Of a stretch of DNA of 6,082 nucleotides, positions 5,384 to 6,082 are shown piece after piece. Source of the stretch: a bacterium. GTDB lineage: Bacteria > Thermosulfidibacterota > Thermosulfidibacteria > Thermosulfidibacterales > Thermosulfidibacteraceae. The position numbers and the translations under genes were made by a program. Location of the stretch: assembly GCA_027037155.1 (NCBI GenBank), contig JALWBK010000284.1:1-6082 (forward strand). Reading direction: 5' to 3'. Below the pieces are notes generated by a model. It had not been told where the DNA came from. It was given only the letters and a program-made list of their open reading frames with translations, and did no database searches. Every line of letters begins with the position of its first letter. Position 1 is the first letter of the stretch.

Positions 5384-6082
5384 ACCTCACCTCCTTTATA
5401 GTAATGGATGTTCTTGAAAAGGCCCTTGAAATGGAAAGAAACGGCGAAAAGGTAGTGCACATGGAGGTGGGAGAGCCCGATTTTCCCATAGCCCCGTCTG
5501 TTGTGGAAAAGGCAAGGGAAGCAATGGAAAAGGGATTGAACAGCTATTCACCCAGCTACGGAATACCTGAACTGAGGGAAGCCATAGCGGATTATTACTA
5601 CAGGCGATACAAGGTAAACATCTCACCTGAAAGAATCTTCGTAACCCCAGGAAGCTCCCCTGCCCTAATGGCAGCCATAAAGATGTTAGCTGACGAGTTC
5701 GGAGAGAAAGTGGCCTACACGGATCCGGGATACCCATGCTACAAAAACATGGCAAGGTTTTTGGGACTAAAAGAGGTTCCCATCCCCATCTACGAGGAGG
5801 ATGGATTCAAACTCAAGCCCGAGCAGATAAAAGATGCTGATGTTCTTGTCATCAACTCACCGGCAAATCCCACAGGCACTGTGCTCACCAGAAAAGAGCT
5901 TGAAGGCATAGTGGAAAGAGCACAAGCCCTCAAGATGGGTATCATCTCGGACGAGATATACCACGGAATAGAGTACGACGTTAAAAGCCCCAGCATACTG
6001 GAAATTACAGACAATTGTGTGGTTATAAATGGCTTCTCCAAATTCTTCACCGCCACAGGATGGCGTCTCGGATGGATTGTAG
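5380..6082 (+). CDS. Class I/II PLP-dependent aminotransferase, N-terminal 234 codons (partial)
   Basis: The first 234 codons of an aminotransferase of fold type I (aspartate aminotransferase-like), cut by the window end; family members are usually about 370-400 residues. Seen in order: EVGEPDF (29-35), YSPSYGIPELREAIADYY (56-73), the PGSSPALMAAI cofactor-phosphate loop (90-100), NSPANPTG (159-166, with N163), SDEIYHGIEY (190-199, with D191 and Y194), and GFSKFFTATGWRLGW (218-232), with PLP lysine K221 and R229. All expected cofactor contacts in this part are present. The GTG start overlaps the ATPase stop by 4 bases and has a strong AGGAGG site, so it is the third gene of the operon. The substrate-binding arginine near the C-terminus is outside the window, so amino-acid specificity cannot be judged. 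Confidence 0.93.
   Translation, partial: MNLTSFIVMDVLEKALEMERNGEKVVHMEVGEPDFPIAPSVVEKAREAMEKGLNSYSPSYGIPELREAIADYYYRRYKVNISPERIFVTPGSSPALMAAIKMLADEFGEKVAYTDPGYPCYKNMARFLGLKEVPIPIYEEDGFKLKPEQIKDADVLVINSPANPTGTVLTRKELEGIVERAQALKMGIISDEIYHGIEYDVKSPSILEITDNCVVINGFSKFFTATGWRLGWIV

Noticed and set aside
5396..5755. A 119-codon minus-strand open frame opposite the aminotransferase
   Set aside because: It is antisense to a clear aminotransferase with motifs in the expected order; composition is Pro/Leu-rich as expected for a shadow frame.
1..6082. Mobile elements, CRISPR arrays, tRNA or rRNA genes
   Set aside because: No transposase, integrase, direct-repeat array, cloverleaf or rRNA-like stretch was seen; nearly all bases are taken up by intact genes and short gaps.

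Overview
The window looks like a piece of the chromosome of a thermophilic, probably anaerobic bacterium. The signs are a hybrid-cluster protein (Hcp) gene with its own Crp/Fnr-type regulator, Lys/Glu-rich proteins, heavy use of AGA/AGG for arginine and ATA for isoleucine, strong GGAGG ribosome binding sites, and bacterial -35/-10 promoters. The phylum cannot be fixed from these genes alone. Nothing suggests a mobile element, prophage, CRISPR array or RNA gene, and no gene is broken. Every intergenic gap is shorter than 100 bases.

Left part (1-643). The first 35 codons of an MgtC/SapB-family membrane protein run leftward out of the window. Facing away from it is a gene for an 83-residue protein with two CxxC knuckles, probably a zinc ribbon. 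That gene converges on a 60-residue winged-helix regulator on the minus strand. A G-rich hairpin with a perfect 11-bp stem lies between their stop codons and probably ends transcription from one or both sides.

Middle part (644-3114, minus strand). This is a nitrosative-stress unit. A Crp/Fnr-family regulator, best read as HcpR, is followed by hcp, which encodes an intact class I hybrid-cluster protein. The regulator carries the E-x-x-S-R recognition-helix residues of FNR. The matching half-sites, TTGAT-N4-GTCAA, overlap the regulator's own stop codon, at a position that fits activation of hcp. A 10-bp stem can also form between the hcp leader and the bases next to the hcp start codon. The regulator's apparent ATG lies upstream of the predicted transcription start. 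A TTG 24 bases further in has a well-placed Shine-Dalgarno and is the better start.

Right part (3108-6082, plus strand). Three genes overlap by 4 bases at each junction (ATGA, GTGA) and form a tight operon. They encode a nicotinamidase/isochorismatase-family hydrolase with all catalytic and metal residues, a predicted ATPase of the ABC class (COG3044/PF09818 type, bacterial function unknown), and a fold-type I aminotransferase cut by the window end. The operon starts back to back with the regulator gene, and the regulator's -35 box overlaps the nicotinamidase start codon.

The least understood elements are the COG3044-type ATPase in its coupled metabolic operon and the possible translational lock in the hcp leader. 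I see no clear evidence of a wholly new defence or mobile system.
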